Assembly (NCBI RefSeq): GCF_000786205.1
Contig: NZ_JROH01000006.1
Location: forward strand, 31,108-95,107
From: Sphingomonas sp. 37zxx
GTDB taxonomy: Bacteria; Pseudomonadota; Alphaproteobacteria; Sphingomonadales; Sphingomonadaceae
Direction: 5' to 3'
Length of the DNA stretch: 64,000 bases
Part shown: piece by piece, positions 1-10,054 of the stretch
How the letters are laid out: each line of letters starts with the position of its first letter
Position numbering within the stretch: the stretch's first letter is position 1
Notes under the pieces: model-generated
What the model was told of the DNA's origin: nothing
Seen by the model: only the letters and a program-made list of their open reading frames with translations
The model's database searches: none
Program-made: the position numbers and the translations under genes

Positions 1-602
1 GGCTGATCGCGCGCAGCCGCCGGGTACCGCGCCTGGCCGATGCGTTGCTGTTGCTCGCGCTGTTTCGGATCGCGTGGTTCGACCTGATCCTGTTGAACCC
101 GGTCGCGGTCCCCCAGGCGGTCGGCGCGGTTCCACTGCTCAACGCCGCCACGCTGCACGCAGCGTTCGGCGCGGCATTGCTATGGTACTGGCCCGCGCCG
201 CGCCCGGCGATCCGTATCGCCGCGCTGGCGATGACCTTGGCCGCCGCATTGGTGGCAGTACGGCAGATCGCGCATGGCAGCCTGCTCCCCGGCCCGGTCG
301 GCACGCCCGAAAACTGGGGCTATTCGGCCGCCATGCTGCTGGTGTCGATCGTCTGGCTGTGGCGCGGAATTGTCGGCGGTGCGCGTGACCTGCGCTTTGC
401 CGGCCTGGGGCTGGTGCTGATCGTATCGCTGAAAGTATTCACGATTGACATCGCACTCGAAGGGCTGCTTCGCGTCGTGTCGTTCCTGGGCATCGGCGTT
501 ACGCTGATCGCGATCGGCTGGATCTACACCCGCTTCCTCGCTCGGGGTGCGCCGGTCGCGCCAACCGATAATGAACTGCCAGCCGATCCAGCGCCAGCGT
601 GA
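1..602 (+). CDS. DUF2339 membrane protein, C-terminal part (5' end outside window)
   Basis: The reading frame is open from base 3 to the stop at 600-602, so the gene starts to the left of the window. The visible ~199 residues are mostly hydrophobic, with about five predicted membrane segments. The closing block (KVFTIDIALEGLLRVVSF followed by GIGVTLIAIGWIYTRF) is the characteristic end of DUF2339 proteins, large polytopic inner-membrane proteins of unknown function. A short alanine/proline-rich cytoplasmic tail follows. The 3' end overlaps the convergent DUF6456 gene by 104 bases. Family assignment is firm; function is unknown. Confidence 0.8.
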   Translation, partial: LIARSRRVPRLADALLLLALFRIAWFDLILLNPVAVPQAVGAVPLLNAATLHAAFGAALLWYWPAPRPAIRIAALAMTLAAALVAVRQIAHGSLLPGPVGTPENWGYSAAMLLVSIVWLWRGIVGGARDLRFAGLGLVLIVSLKVFTIDIALEGLLRVVSFLGIGVTLIAIGWIYTRFLARGAPVAPTDNELPADPAPA

Positions 603-1032
603 GCACCAGCCGCCCGGCGCGCGCGGGCCAGCCCAGCGCCTTTTCGGCATCGGGCAGGCGCTCATCGGCGCAGATCACCCGCCACAATATGTCGCTCAAC
701 CCCGGCCCCGCCGCCGCCACCGCCGCCTCGAACCGGCGCTTGGCGGCGATCTGCGCCAATGTCGGGTCGATCGCTTGCGGTGCCGCGCGCCGGCCACTGC
801 CCGTGGGTGACTCGCCCCATCGCATGGTGACCCGCGGCCCCAGCGACGCGGTTTCGTAATCGCCGCGCAGCCGCTCACCCGCCGCATAGTGCCGCTCGTC
901 GATCAGCCCGCGCGCGCGCAGCCACGACAAGGGCGATTCGGCGATGTTGACCTGTACCGATCGCCGCCCCGCCCGCGCCTTGCCATTGGTCGGCATGCCG
1001 TCTTCAAATCCCCGTTCGACCAGTTCGCGCAT
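499..1032 (-). CDS. DUF6456 domain protein, probable DNA-binding regulator
   Basis: A 177-residue protein starting MRELVERGF. A GGAGGG ribosome-binding site lies five bases before this ATG, which is why I prefer it to in-frame starts further upstream. The N-terminal half contains a short, basic stretch and the motif SPLSWLRARGLID, then HYAAGERLRGDYE, the hallmark of the DUF6456 family, which sphingomonads carry next to small regulators. The sequence looks like a helical DNA-associated domain, but no catalytic motif is visible. It is divergent from the XRE/S24 regulator 95 bases away, so the two may share a control region. The last ~34 codons are antisense to the DUF2339 gene and look like a non-conserved tail. 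Confidence 0.7.
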   Translation of the reverse strand: MRELVERGFEDGMPTNGKARAGRRSVQVNIAESPLSWLRARGLIDERHYAAGERLRGDYETASLGPRVTMRWGESPTGSGRRAAPQAIDPTLAQIAAKRRFEAAVAAAGPGLSDILWRVICADERLPDAEKALGWPARAGRLVLTLALDRLAVHYRLARPAHPERGSGCRSSRSRSA

Positions 1033-1127
1033 AATCCCTCCACTATCGATGCGGCGGAGGCTTGCCATAACTGCATGGTTGTAGGACACAGAAGAAACCC
1101 ATACGGTTCGCCACACGGAGCAATGCC

Positions 1128-1691
1128 ATGATCACCGCGATCCGCGAGGTCCGCCGCGCCAAGCAGATGACGCTCGACGACGTCGCCCGCCGCTGCCAGC
1201 CGCCGACCACCGCGCAAACGATCGGGCGGCTCGAAACCGGCACCCGCACGGTATCGGTGACCTGGCTAAACCGGATCGCCACCGCGCTGGGCGTAGAGGC
1301 ATCGGACCTGGTGACCCTGCCCGATCGCCCCGACATCGCGGTTGCCGCGCTGCTCGACGCGGGCGGCGCTCATGCCCCCGGCCGGCCCGCAACGGTGGTG
1401 CCGCCGCGCGCGGAGCCCGATCTGGTTGCGGTCACCGTTGCCGCGAGCATCGGCGACTATCGCGCGGGCGATGTGGTGTGGTGCCGTCGCCTCGCCCCCG
1501 AAGCATTTGTGCGCGGGGTCAATCGCGACGTGCTGGTCCCGCGCCCGGCGGGTCGGTTCGTGTTCGGACGGCTGATCGACCGCGACGGCGGCAGGCTGCA
1601 CCTGCTGCCGCTGGGCGCGAACAGCCGTCAGCAGGTGGTCACCGATCCGCCCTGGATGGCGATGGCGGTGCAATTGGTGCGGACGCTATAG
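1128..1691 (+). CDS. XRE-type regulator with C-terminal S24-like domain
   Basis: A 187-residue protein. Residues ~3-62 form a Cro/CI-type helix-turn-helix (REVRRAKQMTLDDVARRC, then TIGRLETGTRTVSVTWLNRIATALG). Residues ~95-180 resemble the S24/LexA-like dimerisation and peptidase fold (DYRAGDVVWCRRL, GRFVFGRLIDRDGGRLHLLP). I do not see a clear catalytic Ser-Lys pair, so self-cleavage should not be assumed. A GGAG site lies just before the ATG. Being divergent from the DUF6456 gene, it may control that gene and itself. Target and inducing signal cannot be inferred. Confidence 0.8.
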   Translation: MITAIREVRRAKQMTLDDVARRCQPPTTAQTIGRLETGTRTVSVTWLNRIATALGVEASDLVTLPDRPDIAVAALLDAGGAHAPGRPATVVPPRAEPDLVAVTVAASIGDYRAGDVVWCRRLAPEAFVRGVNRDVLVPRPAGRFVFGRLIDRDGGRLHLLPLGANSRQQVVTDPPWMAMAVQLVRTL

Positions 1692-1693
1692 GC

Positions 1694-3319
1694 TCAGCCG
1701 CGAAACATCCCGCCCAGCACGCCGCGCAGTATCTTCGCGCCGATGCCGCCCGCGCCGCGCTTCGATCCGAACACCGCCTTGGTGACTTCGTTGGCGACGG
1801 TGCGGCCGACACTCGACGAAGCCGAGCGCGTTGCCGAGGTGACGGCACGGTTCCAGGGCGAAGCCGCTTCGGCGCGCGCCTGTTCGCGCGCGGTGCGGTC
1901 GGCCTCGCGCTGCGCGGCGATCCGGTCGCGTTCGGCTTGCTTGGCGGCGCGTGCCTGTTCCTTGGCGGCGTGCGCGTCGGCCCGGGCCTGCGCCGCATCG
2001 GCCTGTGCTTCGGCGGCGGCGGCCTGCGCCTCGGCGCGTTTGGCGGTGAGCAACTCATGCGCCGATTCGCGGTCGATCGGGGTGTCGTAACGGTCGCCGA
2101 TCGCATCGGTCGCGATCAGCACCCCGCGCTCGACCGGGGTCACCGGCCCCACCCGCGAGCGCGGCGGACGCACCAATGTGCGCTCGACCGGCGCGGGGGC
2201 ACCATCGGGCTGCAACATCGACACCAGCGCCTCGCCGACCTTCAATTCGGTGATCGCGGTTTCGACATCGACCGCGGGATTGCTGCGGAAGGTTTCGGCG
2301 GCGGCGCGCACGCCGCGCTGGTCGCGCGGGGTGAAGGCGCGCAGCGCATGCTGCACCCGGTTGCCGAGCTGCCCGGCGACCCCCTCGGGAATGTCGATCG
2401 GGTTTTGCGTGACGAAATAGACGCCGACGCCCTTCGACCGGATCAGCCGCACGACCTGTTCAACCTTGTCGAGCAAGGCGGCGGGAGCTTCGTCGAACAG
2501 CAAATGCGCCTCGTCGAAGAAGAAGACGAGCTTGGGCCGGTCGGGATCGCCGACTTCGGGCAATGTTTCGAACAGTTCGGACAGCAGCCACAGCAGAAAG
2601 GTGGCGTAGAGGCGCGGCGAGGCCATCAGCTTGTCGGCGGCGAGGATATTGACGATCCCACGCCCGCGATCGTCGACCCCCATGAAATCGGCGATGTCGA
2701 GCGCCGGCTCGCCGAAGAACTGCTCAGCCCCCTGCCCGCGCAATTGCAGCAACTGGCGCTGGATCGCCCCCACGCTCGCCTTGCTGACATTGCCATAGGT
2801 GACTGAAATGTCGGCGGCGCGATCGGCGATGTCGGCCAGCATCGCCTGGAGATCGTCGAGGTCGAGCAGCAACAGCCCTTCCTCATCGGCCAGGTGGAAG
2901 GCGATGGCGAGCACCCCCTCCTGCGTTTCGTTCAGCCCCATCAGCCGCGCAAGCAGCAGCGGCCCCATTTCGGAGATGGTCGTGCGGACGGGATGTCCCT
3001 GCTGCCCGAACAAATCCCAGAATTGCACCGGGGTTTCGGCATAGGCCCAGTCGGTATCACCGATTTCGGTAGCGCGTGCGGCGAAGATCGCATGCGTCTT
3101 GGCGTTGGGCGATCCCGCCATTGCGAGCCCCGCCAGGTCGCCCTTCACGTCGGAGACGAACACCGGCACCCCAGCGGCGGAGAAGCCCTCGGCAAGGCCC
3201 TGCAGCGTCACGGTCTTGCCGGTGCCGGTGGCGCCCGCGATCAGCCCGTGGCGATTGGCGCGCTTGAGGACCAGCGATTGCCGCTGCCCGCCGCCCGAAC
3301 CGATGAATAGTTCCGCCAT
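1694..3319 (-). CDS. DUF853 HerA/FtsK-like ATPase
   Basis: A 541-residue P-loop ATPase. Walker A GATGTGKT is at residues 29-36, and the Walker B region [16 protein letters not shown] is near residue 265. A conserved [28 protein letters not shown] block (residues ~306-333) is typical of DUF853, the HerA-like nucleotide-driven motor family. Residues ~430-480 are a charged Ala/Glu/Arg-rich coiled coil, followed by a short glycine-rich tail ending GMFRG. Bacterial DUF853 proteins are annotated as helicases, but their biological role is poorly known. It lies 67 bases downstream of degP on the same strand and could be cotranscribed with hflK-hflC-degP. Confidence 0.9.
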   Translation of the reverse strand: MAELFIGSGGGQRQSLVLKRANRHGLIAGATGTGKTVTLQGLAEGFSAAGVPVFVSDVKGDLAGLAMAGSPNAKTHAIFAARATEIGDTDWAYAETPVQFWDLFGQQGHPVRTTISEMGPLLLARLMGLNETQEGVLAIAFHLADEEGLLLLDLDDLQAMLADIADRAADISVTYGNVSKASVGAIQRQLLQLRGQGAEQFFGEPALDIADFMGVDDRGRGIVNILAADKLMASPRLYATFLLWLLSELFETLPEVGDPDRPKLVFFFDEAHLLFDEAPAALLDKVEQVVRLIRSKGVGVYFVTQNPIDIPEGVAGQLGNRVQHALRAFTPRDQRGVRAAAETFRSNPAVDVETAITELKVGEALVSMLQPDGAPAPVERTLVRPPRSRVGPVTPVERGVLIATDAIGDRYDTPIDRESAHELLTAKRAEAQAAAAEAQADAAQARADAHAAKEQARAAKQAERDRIAAQREADRTAREQARAEAASPWNRAVTSATRSASSSVGRTVANEVTKAVFGSKRGAGGIGAKILRGVLGGMFRG

Positions 3320-3386
3320 CCGCCTGCTCCCCGTTACCGGGGAACAGGCATAGGCGAGTGTGCAGCCCGCGTCAGCAGGCCGCAGG

Positions 3387-4919
3387 TCAGTCTAGGTTGA
3401 TCGCGATGTACGTGCCAACGGGCTGGCGCGGGACCATCACATAGAGCAGCACCGACGGGCGACCCGCCTTGCGCGCGGCGGCGATCTGCGCGGCGAATTC
3501 CGCGGCGGTCGTCACCGGCTGGCGATTGACCGAAACGATCACCACTCCGCGGCGAAGCCCCTTGGTCGCGGCATCGCTATTGGGATCGGTCGCCGCCACG
3601 ACGACACCGCGAGTCGCGGCCTCGAAGCCCAACGTCCGCGCAATCACCGGGGTCAGCGGCTGCACGGTGACGCCAGCAGGCGCATTTTCCTGCGGCTTCA
3701 CCATCGCGTCGGGGTCAGTCTGCCCCTCTTCATCCATCTGGAAACCGGCAAGCTCTTCATCGCTAGGGCGAGTGCCGACGGTGACCTGAAGCGTTTGACG
3801 ACGGCCATCGCGCAGCACTTCGACCGGGATTCGCGTGCCCGGCGGCGTGTTCGAGACGATGAAGCTCAGGTTATTCTGCGGCGTCACGTCCTGATTGTTG
3901 ACTCGCATCACCACATCGCCCTGCCGGATACCGGCAGCCGCAGCGGGCTTGCCGGGTTCGACCGACCGGATCAATTCGCCCTGGTTGCGCTCGACACCAA
4001 GCGCGGTGGCCAGATCCTCGTCGATTGGCTGGAGGCCGACGCCCAGATAGCCGCGCTGCGGCGTCTGGCCCTTCATCAAGGTTTCGACGATCGGCTTTGC
4101 CTGTTCGGCGGGGATGGCCAGGCCAATGCCGACATTGCCGCCGGTGGGCGACAATATCTGCGAATTGATGCCGATGACATTGCCCTGCATGTCGAACATC
4201 GGGCCACCCGAATTGCCGCGATTGATCGAGGCATCGGTCTGGATGAAGCGATCGAACGCCGCCTGCTGGCCAGGATTACCTGTCACGCGGTTGACCGCGG
4301 AGATGATCCCCGCAGTGACCGATCCGCCCAGCCCGAAGGGATTGCCGATCGCGACGACCCAGTCGCCGACCCGTGCCTGCCGCGAATCGCCGAAGCGCAC
4401 GAAGGGCAGGTTGCGCCCTTCGATCTTGAGCACCGCAAGGTCCGACGCGGCATCGCGGCCGACGACGCGAGCCACATATTCCTTTTGATCGGCCAAGGTC
4501 ACCGTCACCGATTCGACGGTGGCGTTGGGTGCGCCGGCGGCGATCACGTGGTTGTTGGTGACGACATAGCCGTCCGCCGAAATCAGGAAGCCTGACCCGA
4601 GCGACGATCCCTCACGCGGACGCCCACCGCCGCCTTGCTGATTGTTGAAGAACTGCTCGAATGGCGTGCCCGCGAACGGATTGGGGGCATTGGCGGCGGC
4701 GATCCGCTGCTTGGTCGAGATATTGACCACCGCCGGCTGAAGCTTTGCGACCATGTCGGCAAAACTCATCGGCGCGCCGATGCGCGGGGCGGCATCAGCG
4801 TTGATCGCGCCGGGTTCATTCTGCGCGGTCTGCGCCGCCATGATGCTCGGCTGGCTCGCCAGAGTAACTGCGGTACCGCCCAGCAACAGGGCGGAAGTAA
4901 TGGCGTAGGCGTAACGCAC
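3387..4919 (-). CDS. degP: Periplasmic serine protease Do/HtrA (DegP/DegQ family)
   Basis: A 510-residue protein with an N-terminal signal peptide (residues ~1-29) and a trypsin-like domain with the full catalytic triad: His124 (in TNNHVI), Asp160 (in ASDLAVLKI) and Ser237 (in RGNSGGP). Two PDZ domains follow (residues ~285-375 and ~415-500). This is the standard DegP/DegQ architecture of a periplasmic chaperone-protease that degrades misfolded envelope proteins. The start is GTG with a GAGAGGA site upstream. It lies 136 bases after hflC on the same strand, giving a protein-quality-control group (hflK-hflC-degP) also seen in other alphaproteobacteria. Confidence 0.95.
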   Translation of the reverse strand: MRYAYAITSALLLGGTAVTLASQPSIMAAQTAQNEPGAINADAAPRIGAPMSFADMVAKLQPAVVNISTKQRIAAANAPNPFAGTPFEQFFNNQQGGGGRPREGSSLGSGFLISADGYVVTNNHVIAAGAPNATVESVTVTLADQKEYVARVVGRDAASDLAVLKIEGRNLPFVRFGDSRQARVGDWVVAIGNPFGLGGSVTAGIISAVNRVTGNPGQQAAFDRFIQTDASINRGNSGGPMFDMQGNVIGINSQILSPTGGNVGIGLAIPAEQAKPIVETLMKGQTPQRGYLGVGLQPIDEDLATALGVERNQGELIRSVEPGKPAAAAGIRQGDVVMRVNNQDVTPQNNLSFIVSNTPPGTRIPVEVLRDGRRQTLQVTVGTRPSDEELAGFQMDEEGQTDPDAMVKPQENAPAGVTVQPLTPVIARTLGFEAATRGVVVAATDPNSDAATKGLRRGVVIVSVNRQPVTTAAEFAAQIAAARKAGRPSVLLYVMVPRQPVGTYIAINLD

Positions 4920-5055
4920 TCGTCGTTTCCTCTCAATATCCGGTGTGGCGCACAGATGCTACACCGATGCTGAACTGCGATTGAATGTGAACGAACCGCC
5001 AGCGACGGTCGCTCGTTCCCTTATCGTCGTCCCTACCCTGTTTTCTTACCCGAGC

Positions 5056-5916
5056 TTATCGCCCCTTGAACTCGCGCAGATAATCATTCGTTTGTGGCGA
5101 CATGATGATCGACGTACCGCCGCGCTTCTCGTCGCCATCGGCGCCGAAGCTGTAGCGATAAGACTGCATCGCACGATAGAAATCGTAGAATTGCGCGTCC
5201 TTGTTGAAGCTTTCGGCATAGACGCGCGCTGCCTGGGCATCGGCATCGGCGCGGATGATCTGCGCCTGGCGCATGCCCTGCGCCTCGATCGTCAACGCTT
5301 CCTGGCGGCGCGCGGTGCCCATCCGGCGAAGTGCCGAATCGAGCGGCGTGCCGGTGGGCAGGTCGGCCTGGCGAATACGGACATCGACGATCTCGACGCC
5401 ATATTGACGCGCGACGCGATCGAGGCCGATCTGGATATTGTCCATCACCTGCCCGCGCTCGGGGCTGAGCAAGGCGGCGAACTCGCGCTTGCCAAGCTCG
5501 TTGCGAAGCGCCGAGCCGAGGATCGGCCGAAGCTGATCGGCCACGCGCGCTTCGGAACCGGCGGTTACCACCATTTGCAGCGGATTGACGACGCGGAAAC
5601 GCGCAAAGGCATCGACCTGCAACCGAAGCTGGTCGGTCGAAAGCACCGGCTGGTTATCCAGCTCGATGTCGAGCACCCGCTTGTCGACCCATACCACGCG
5701 ATCGACGAACGGGAGCTTGGCGATCATGCCCGCCCCGGTGTTGCCGAATGCCTGGTTTGGACGCCAGGCGTTGACGGTGCCGATCGGCTGCTGGAACCGC
5801 AGGATCACCGCCTGCCGGGTTTCGGGAACGATCACCAACGTGTTGGCGAGCAGCACCACCAGCGCCAGCAACAGGATGCCGATCGCCATCGGATTGCGGA
5901 AAAGGCTGGCGTTCAC
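5056..5916 (-). CDS. hflC: HflC, SPFH-domain modulator of FtsH
   Basis: A 286-residue protein with one N-terminal membrane anchor (residues ~9-28) followed by a prohibitin/SPFH (Band 7) domain (VPETRQAVILRFQQPIG onward) and a C-terminal helical region with MRQAQIIRADADAQAARVYAE. HflC and HflK form a large periplasmic-facing complex that controls the membrane protease FtsH. The start codon is GTG and overlaps the hflK stop by four bases (GTGA), indicating translational coupling. The length matches the family. Confidence 0.96.
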   Translation of the reverse strand: MNASLFRNPMAIGILLLALVVLLANTLVIVPETRQAVILRFQQPIGTVNAWRPNQAFGNTGAGMIAKLPFVDRVVWVDKRVLDIELDNQPVLSTDQLRLQVDAFARFRVVNPLQMVVTAGSEARVADQLRPILGSALRNELGKREFAALLSPERGQVMDNIQIGLDRVARQYGVEIVDVRIRQADLPTGTPLDSALRRMGTARRQEALTIEAQGMRQAQIIRADADAQAARVYAESFNKDAQFYDFYRAMQSYRYSFGADGDEKRGGTSIIMSPQTNDYLREFKGR

Positions 5917-7055
5917 GGCTGATTTCCCTGGGTTGCTGCGGCAGGCGCATCGGGGGTCTGCGGCGCGACTTGTGCTGGCGGCGAGCGGCGACCGGCAGCA
6001 TCGGGCAGCGGCAGATACGGGGTGACGCCCGGCGCTTCGACGATCGTCTTGTTCGAATTGGCCAGCACCGCCTCCATCGTCTCGTAATACAGACGGCGGC
6101 GGGTCACTTCGGGAGCCTGGCGATATTGCTCGTAAATCTTGTCGAAGCTGGCGGCTTCACCCTGCGCGCGCGCCAGTATCTGCTGGGCATAGGCGCGTGC
6201 TTGGTTGATGTCGGCCTGCGCCTTTTGCTGCGCGGCGCTCACCGCCTTGAAATCCTCGTCGACCGCTTGCGGGGCGACCGCCTGCTTGATCGCAACACCC
6301 TGTACCCGCACACCCGAACCATATTGATCGAGAATATTCTGCATGCGGATCGCCACATCGCCCTCGACGGCAGTACGGCCAGCGCCGATCGCCTGGTCGA
6401 GCGTCGTGCCCGCCACCGCTTCGCGCATCGCGCTTTCGGCAACCGCGCGAACGGTGTCGCGTGGATTGGCGAACTCAAACACGAAATCTTCGGCGTTCTT
6501 GATGTCCCAGCGGACCGAATAGGCAAGATCGATGATGTTCTGGTCGCCGGTCAGCACCAGGTTTTCGGTGCTGCCCTGCGGGAAATCGTCGGTGCGGATT
6601 TCCTGCACATCGACCACGTCGACCTTCGCGATCGGCGCGGGCAAGGTGAAGTTGATTCCCGGTGACAGGGTCGTCGAATATTTGCCGAACAGCGACACCA
6701 CGCCGCGCTCCTGCGGGCCGATGGGGTGAACAGACGTAAACGCGATCCACAGCAGGGCGAGCAGCCCGAGCCCCAGGAACCAGATCGATCGGCCGCCGGG
6801 CATCTGGAAATTGCCGCCGCCGAAGCCGCCGCCGCCGCCGCCACGCTTGGCGCGTTTCAGGAATTCGTCGAGCGAGGTCGCGGTGCCGGGCTTGGCCCGC
6901 CGTCCTTCCGGGGGGAATGCCCAGGGGTTGCGCGGGCCGCCGCTATCGCCGCCGCCCGATCCATTACCACCCGCTCCACCGCCGCCCCAAGGGCCTTTCG
7001 GATTGTCGCTACGAAGCACGCCAGCGCGTGCGATCCACCCGTTTAGGTTCCACAT
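5913..7055 (-). CDS. hflK: HflK, SPFH-domain modulator of FtsH
   Basis: A 380-residue protein with a glycine- and proline-rich cytoplasmic N-terminus (residues ~20-60, and a GGGGGGFGGGNF stretch near residue 75), one membrane segment (residues ~90-110), then an SPFH domain beginning VHPIGPQERGVVSLFGKY. The C-terminal helices carry NQARAYAQQILARAQGEAASF. It partners HflC to regulate FtsH. An AAGGA site sits close to the ATG. The gene is divergent from mrp across 70 bases, so the promoter of this operon must lie there. Confidence 0.96.
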   Translation of the reverse strand: MWNLNGWIARAGVLRSDNPKGPWGGGGAGGNGSGGGDSGGPRNPWAFPPEGRRAKPGTATSLDEFLKRAKRGGGGGGFGGGNFQMPGGRSIWFLGLGLLALLWIAFTSVHPIGPQERGVVSLFGKYSTTLSPGINFTLPAPIAKVDVVDVQEIRTDDFPQGSTENLVLTGDQNIIDLAYSVRWDIKNAEDFVFEFANPRDTVRAVAESAMREAVAGTTLDQAIGAGRTAVEGDVAIRMQNILDQYGSGVRVQGVAIKQAVAPQAVDEDFKAVSAAQQKAQADINQARAYAQQILARAQGEAASFDKIYEQYRQAPEVTRRRLYYETMEAVLANSNKTIVEAPGVTPYLPLPDAAGRRSPPAQVAPQTPDAPAAATQGNQP

Positions 7056-7125
7056 GTCCTTCTTTATAAGGCCGCGCGCGGCGAATTACAGTGCCGTGTT
7101 CCCTTTGCAGGTATAGATCGCGTCC

Positions 7126-8085
7126 ATGACCCTACAGGCAGCTATTGAAGCAATCCTCGCCCCGCTCGCCGCCGGGCGCGCCACTGTCCGCACCGATGGC
7201 GCGCGCGCCAGCGTGATTCTCGACGTCAGCGGCTTGGCCGAAACCACCCGCGATGCGCTGGCGGCAGAGGTAGAGGCAGCGACCGCGTCGGTTCCGGGCG
7301 TCGAATCGGTACGCATCGGGCAGACCAGCCAGCGCACCCGCCGCCGGCTGATCGCGGTGGCCAGCGGCAAGGGCGGGGTCGGCAAATCGACCGTGTCGGC
7401 CAATCTGGCGATCGCACTGGCGGCGCGGGGGCGCACGGTGGGGATGATCGACGCCGATATTTATGGCCCGTCGCAACCGACCTTGCTCGGCGTCGTCGGA
7501 ACCAAGCCCGAGGCGCGCGACAAGAAACTGGTGCCGGTGCCCACCGCTTATGGCGTGCCGGTGCTGTCGGTCGGCCAGTTGGTCGGCCCCGAAAAAGCGC
7601 TCGCCTGGCGCGGCCCGATGGCGACCAACGCGCTCACCCAGTTGGTCGATGGCGCGTGGCAGGCCGATATTCTGGTGGTCGACATGCCGCCGGGCACCGG
7701 CGACGTTCAGTTGACGATGATCCAGAAGCATAAGCCCGAAGGGGTGGTGATCGTATCGACCCCGCAGGATCTGGCGCTGATCGACGCACGGCGCGCGATC
7801 GACCTGTTCGGCCAGACCGGGGTGCCGGTGATCGGCATCGTCGAGAATATGGCGGGCTATGCCTGCCCGCATTGCGGCGAAGTGTCCGACCCGTTCGGAT
7901 CGGGCGGCGCGGAGGCGGCGGCGGCGGCGCTCGGCGTTCCCTTCCTGGGGCGCATCCCGCTGGCGATCGCGATTCGCACCGCATCGGACGCAGGGGTGCC
8001 GCCGGCGGCTGGGAACGGGGCCGAAGCAGCGGCGTTCCATGATCTTGCCGCGCGAATCGATGCGTGGCTCGACCGAAAGGGCTGA
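7126..8085 (+). CDS. apbC: Mrp/ApbC-type Fe-S cluster carrier ATPase
   Basis: A 319-residue MinD/Mrp-family P-loop NTPase. An N-terminal DUF59/MIP18-like domain (residues ~1-70) precedes the deviant Walker A GKGGVGKST at residues 81-89. Cys247 and Cys250 (ACPHCGE) are the conserved pair that bridges the Fe-S cluster in the dimer. Proteins of this family bind and transfer [4Fe-4S] clusters to apoproteins in the cytoplasm. The CoA-binding protein gene follows after four bases, so the two are probably cotranscribed. Confidence 0.94.
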   Translation: MTLQAAIEAILAPLAAGRATVRTDGARASVILDVSGLAETTRDALAAEVEAATASVPGVESVRIGQTSQRTRRRLIAVASGKGGVGKSTVSANLAIALAARGRTVGMIDADIYGPSQPTLLGVVGTKPEARDKKLVPVPTAYGVPVLSVGQLVGPEKALAWRGPMATNALTQLVDGAWQADILVVDMPPGTGDVQLTMIQKHKPEGVVIVSTPQDLALIDARRAIDLFGQTGVPVIGIVENMAGYACPHCGEVSDPFGSGGAEAAAAALGVPFLGRIPLAIAIRTASDAGVPPAAGNGAEAAAFHDLAARIDAWLDRKG

Positions 8086-8089
8086 CCCG

Positions 8090-8518
8090 ATGCCGCTGGA
8101 CCGCGACGAGGACATCAAGGCGCTGCTAGAAGGCGCGCGGACCATCGCGCTGGTCGGCGCGTCCGACCGCCCCGATCGGGCGTCGAATCAGGTGATGGCG
8201 GCGCTGCAAGGTCATGGCTATCGCGTGATCCCGGTCAATCCGCAGATCACCGGCGAGCATATCCACGGCGAATTCGTGTTCCGCGAGCTTAGCCAATTGG
8301 GCGACCCGATCGACATCGTCGACATTTTCCGCCGATCGGCCGATGCCGGCGCGGCGGTCGATCAGGCGATCGCGATCGGCGCGAAGGCGGTGTGGATGCA
8401 GCTTGGCGTGGTCGATGACGCCGCCGCCGCGCGGGCGGAGGCGGCGGGGCTGCAAGTGGTGATGGACCGCTGCCCCAAGATCGAAATTGCCCGGTTGGGG
8501 GTGGCGCCGGTCGCCTGA
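8090..8518 (+). CDS. CoA-binding domain protein (YccU family)
   Basis: A 142-residue Rossmann-fold protein starting MPLDRDEDI. It contains IALVGASDRPDRASNQVMAALQGHGY and VIPVNPQITGEHIHGE, typical of the stand-alone CoA_binding_2 family related to the alpha subunit of succinyl-CoA synthetase. It binds CoA or a nucleotide; its physiological role is undefined. It follows the mrp stop by four bases. I chose the ATG at 8090 because longer readings run into mrp. Confidence 0.9.
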   Translation: MPLDRDEDIKALLEGARTIALVGASDRPDRASNQVMAALQGHGYRVIPVNPQITGEHIHGEFVFRELSQLGDPIDIVDIFRRSADAGAAVDQAIAIGAKAVWMQLGVVDDAAAARAEAAGLQVVMDRCPKIEIARLGVAPVA

Positions 8519-8533
8519 GCCCCCTCCCCGGCC

Positions 8534-9343
8534 TCAGTCGCGCAGCAACTCGTTGATGCTGGTCTTGCTCCGCGTGCGCTCGTCGACCTGCTTGATGATC
8601 ACCGCGCAATACAGCGCCGGCTTACCCTCGCCGCCGCCGATCGTGCCGGGGACCACCACTGCATAGGGCGGGACTTCGCCGGTGCGGACTTCGCCGGTCG
8701 CGCGGTCGATGATCTTGGTCGATGCGCCCAGATACACCCCCATCGACAGCACCGCGCCCTCGCGCACGATCACGCCCTCGGCCACCTCAGCACGCGCACC
8801 GATGAACGCACCGTCCTCGATCACCACCGGGTTAGCCTGCAGCGGTTCGAGCACGCCGCCGATCCCCGCGCCGCCCGACAGATGCACATTGCGGCCGATC
8901 TGCGCGCAGCTTCCCACCGTCGCCCAGGTATCGACCATCGTGCCTTCGCCGACATAGGCACCGATGTTGACGAAGCTCGGCATCAGCACCGCGCCTTTGC
9001 CGATGAACGCGCCCTGCCGCACCACGCTGCCGGGCACCGCGCGAAAGCCGGCGGCGCGGAAACGGGCGTCGTCCCAATTGGCGAATTTCGACGGCACCTT
9101 GTCGAAACCGCCGGGCATCACCGCATTGTCGTTTAGCCGGAACGACAGCAGCACCGCTTTCTTGAGCCACTGATTCACCTGCCAGCCGCCAGCGCCATCA
9201 GGCTCGGCAACGCGCGCCTCGCCCGAATCGAGCAGTGCCAGCGCCTGATCGACCGCGTCGCGGACCTCGCCGGTGGTGGCGGTGGAAATGCTCGTGCGAT
9301 CATCCCATGCGGTGTCGATGATCGTGCTCAGTTGGTCGCGCAT
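8534..9343 (-). CDS. dapD: Tetrahydrodipicolinate N-succinyltransferase
   Basis: A 269-residue enzyme of the lysine/diaminopimelate pathway, succinylating tetrahydrodipicolinate with succinyl-CoA. The N-terminal helical domain is followed by a left-handed beta-helix of hexapeptide repeats (residues ~100-220: [36 protein letters not shown]). A GGAGGG site precedes the ATG at 9343, which sets the start. The first 16 bases overlap the 3' end of the HAD nucleotidase gene upstream, so the two are cotranscribed. Confidence 0.96.
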   Translation of the reverse strand: MRDQLSTIIDTAWDDRTSISTATTGEVRDAVDQALALLDSGEARVAEPDGAGGWQVNQWLKKAVLLSFRLNDNAVMPGGFDKVPSKFANWDDARFRAAGFRAVPGSVVRQGAFIGKGAVLMPSFVNIGAYVGEGTMVDTWATVGSCAQIGRNVHLSGGAGIGGVLEPLQANPVVIEDGAFIGARAEVAEGVIVREGAVLSMGVYLGASTKIIDRATGEVRTGEVPPYAVVVPGTIGGGEGKPALYCAVIIKQVDERTRSKTSINELLRD

Positions 9344-10008
9344 GGTGTTCCCTCCAGAATATCGTGCAGCCACGCGCTAAGGTCCGGCGTGGTGAAATCA
9401 ACGTAATCGCGGCTTCCGCAGCCATGTTGTTCGGAGCCATTGTCGACCCACAACGTCGCCATGCCGATCACCTTGGCGGGCGCCAGGTTGCGCGCCATGT
9501 CTTCGGCGAACAACGCAGTAGTGGGGTCGATGGCAAAGGCATCGCACAGCCCGGCATAAGCGGCGGCGTGCGGCTTTGGCAGATAGCCGGTGGCGTGGAT
9601 GTCGTGAATACCCTCGAAACAATCGGCCAGCCCGATCGCGTCGAGCACCCGCCGGGCATAGGGGGCATCGCCGTTGGTAAAGATCAGCTTGCGCCCCGGC
9701 AGCCGTTCGATCGCCGCCGCCAGCGCATGGTCGGCATCGAGCACGCTCATGTCGACGTCGTGGACATAATCGAGGAAATGGTGCGGGTCGATGTCGCGAT
9801 CGGCGAGCAGCCCCGACAGGGTCGTGCCGTGCGCGTGGAAATGGCGCTTCTGGATTTCGAGCGCGGTGTCGCGGTCACAACCATCCATGTCGCAGATGTA
9901 TTGCGTCATCCGCGCGTCGATCTGCGGAAACAGCCCGGCGCTTGCCGGATACAGCGTATTGTCGAGGTCAAAGACCCAGGTGCGGACGTGCGATAGCGAA
10001 GCGAGCAT
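9328..10008 (-). CDS. HAD-superfamily pyrimidine 5'-nucleotidase (SDT1-like)
   Basis: A 226-residue HAD hydrolase. Motif I is [10 protein letters not shown] with nucleophile Asp14 and general acid Asp16. Motif II is in [15 protein letters not shown], and motif III/IV in KPHAAAY and [15 protein letters not shown]. This set matches pyrimidine 5'-nucleotidases of the SDT1 type, which release nucleosides from UMP/CMP. The start MLASLSH is preferred over an upstream ATG because the family begins at this point. It is immediately upstream of and overlaps dapD by 16 bases. Confidence 0.88.
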   Translation of the reverse strand: MLASLSHVRTWVFDLDNTLYPASAGLFPQIDARMTQYICDMDGCDRDTALEIQKRHFHAHGTTLSGLLADRDIDPHHFLDYVHDVDMSVLDADHALAAAIERLPGRKLIFTNGDAPYARRVLDAIGLADCFEGIHDIHATGYLPKPHAAAYAGLCDAFAIDPTTALFAEDMARNLAPAKVIGMATLWVDNGSEQHGCGSRDYVDFTTPDLSAWLHDILEGTPCATN

Positions 10009-10054
10009 GGGCGATCGTGTAGGATGGATTTTGGGGGAGTTCAAACCACCCTTT

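Noticed and set aside
1478..2806. Long plus-strand open frame opposite the HerA-like ATPase gene
   Set aside because: Low-complexity Arg/Gly/Asp-rich composition and perfect antisense relation to the conserved ATPase; shadow.
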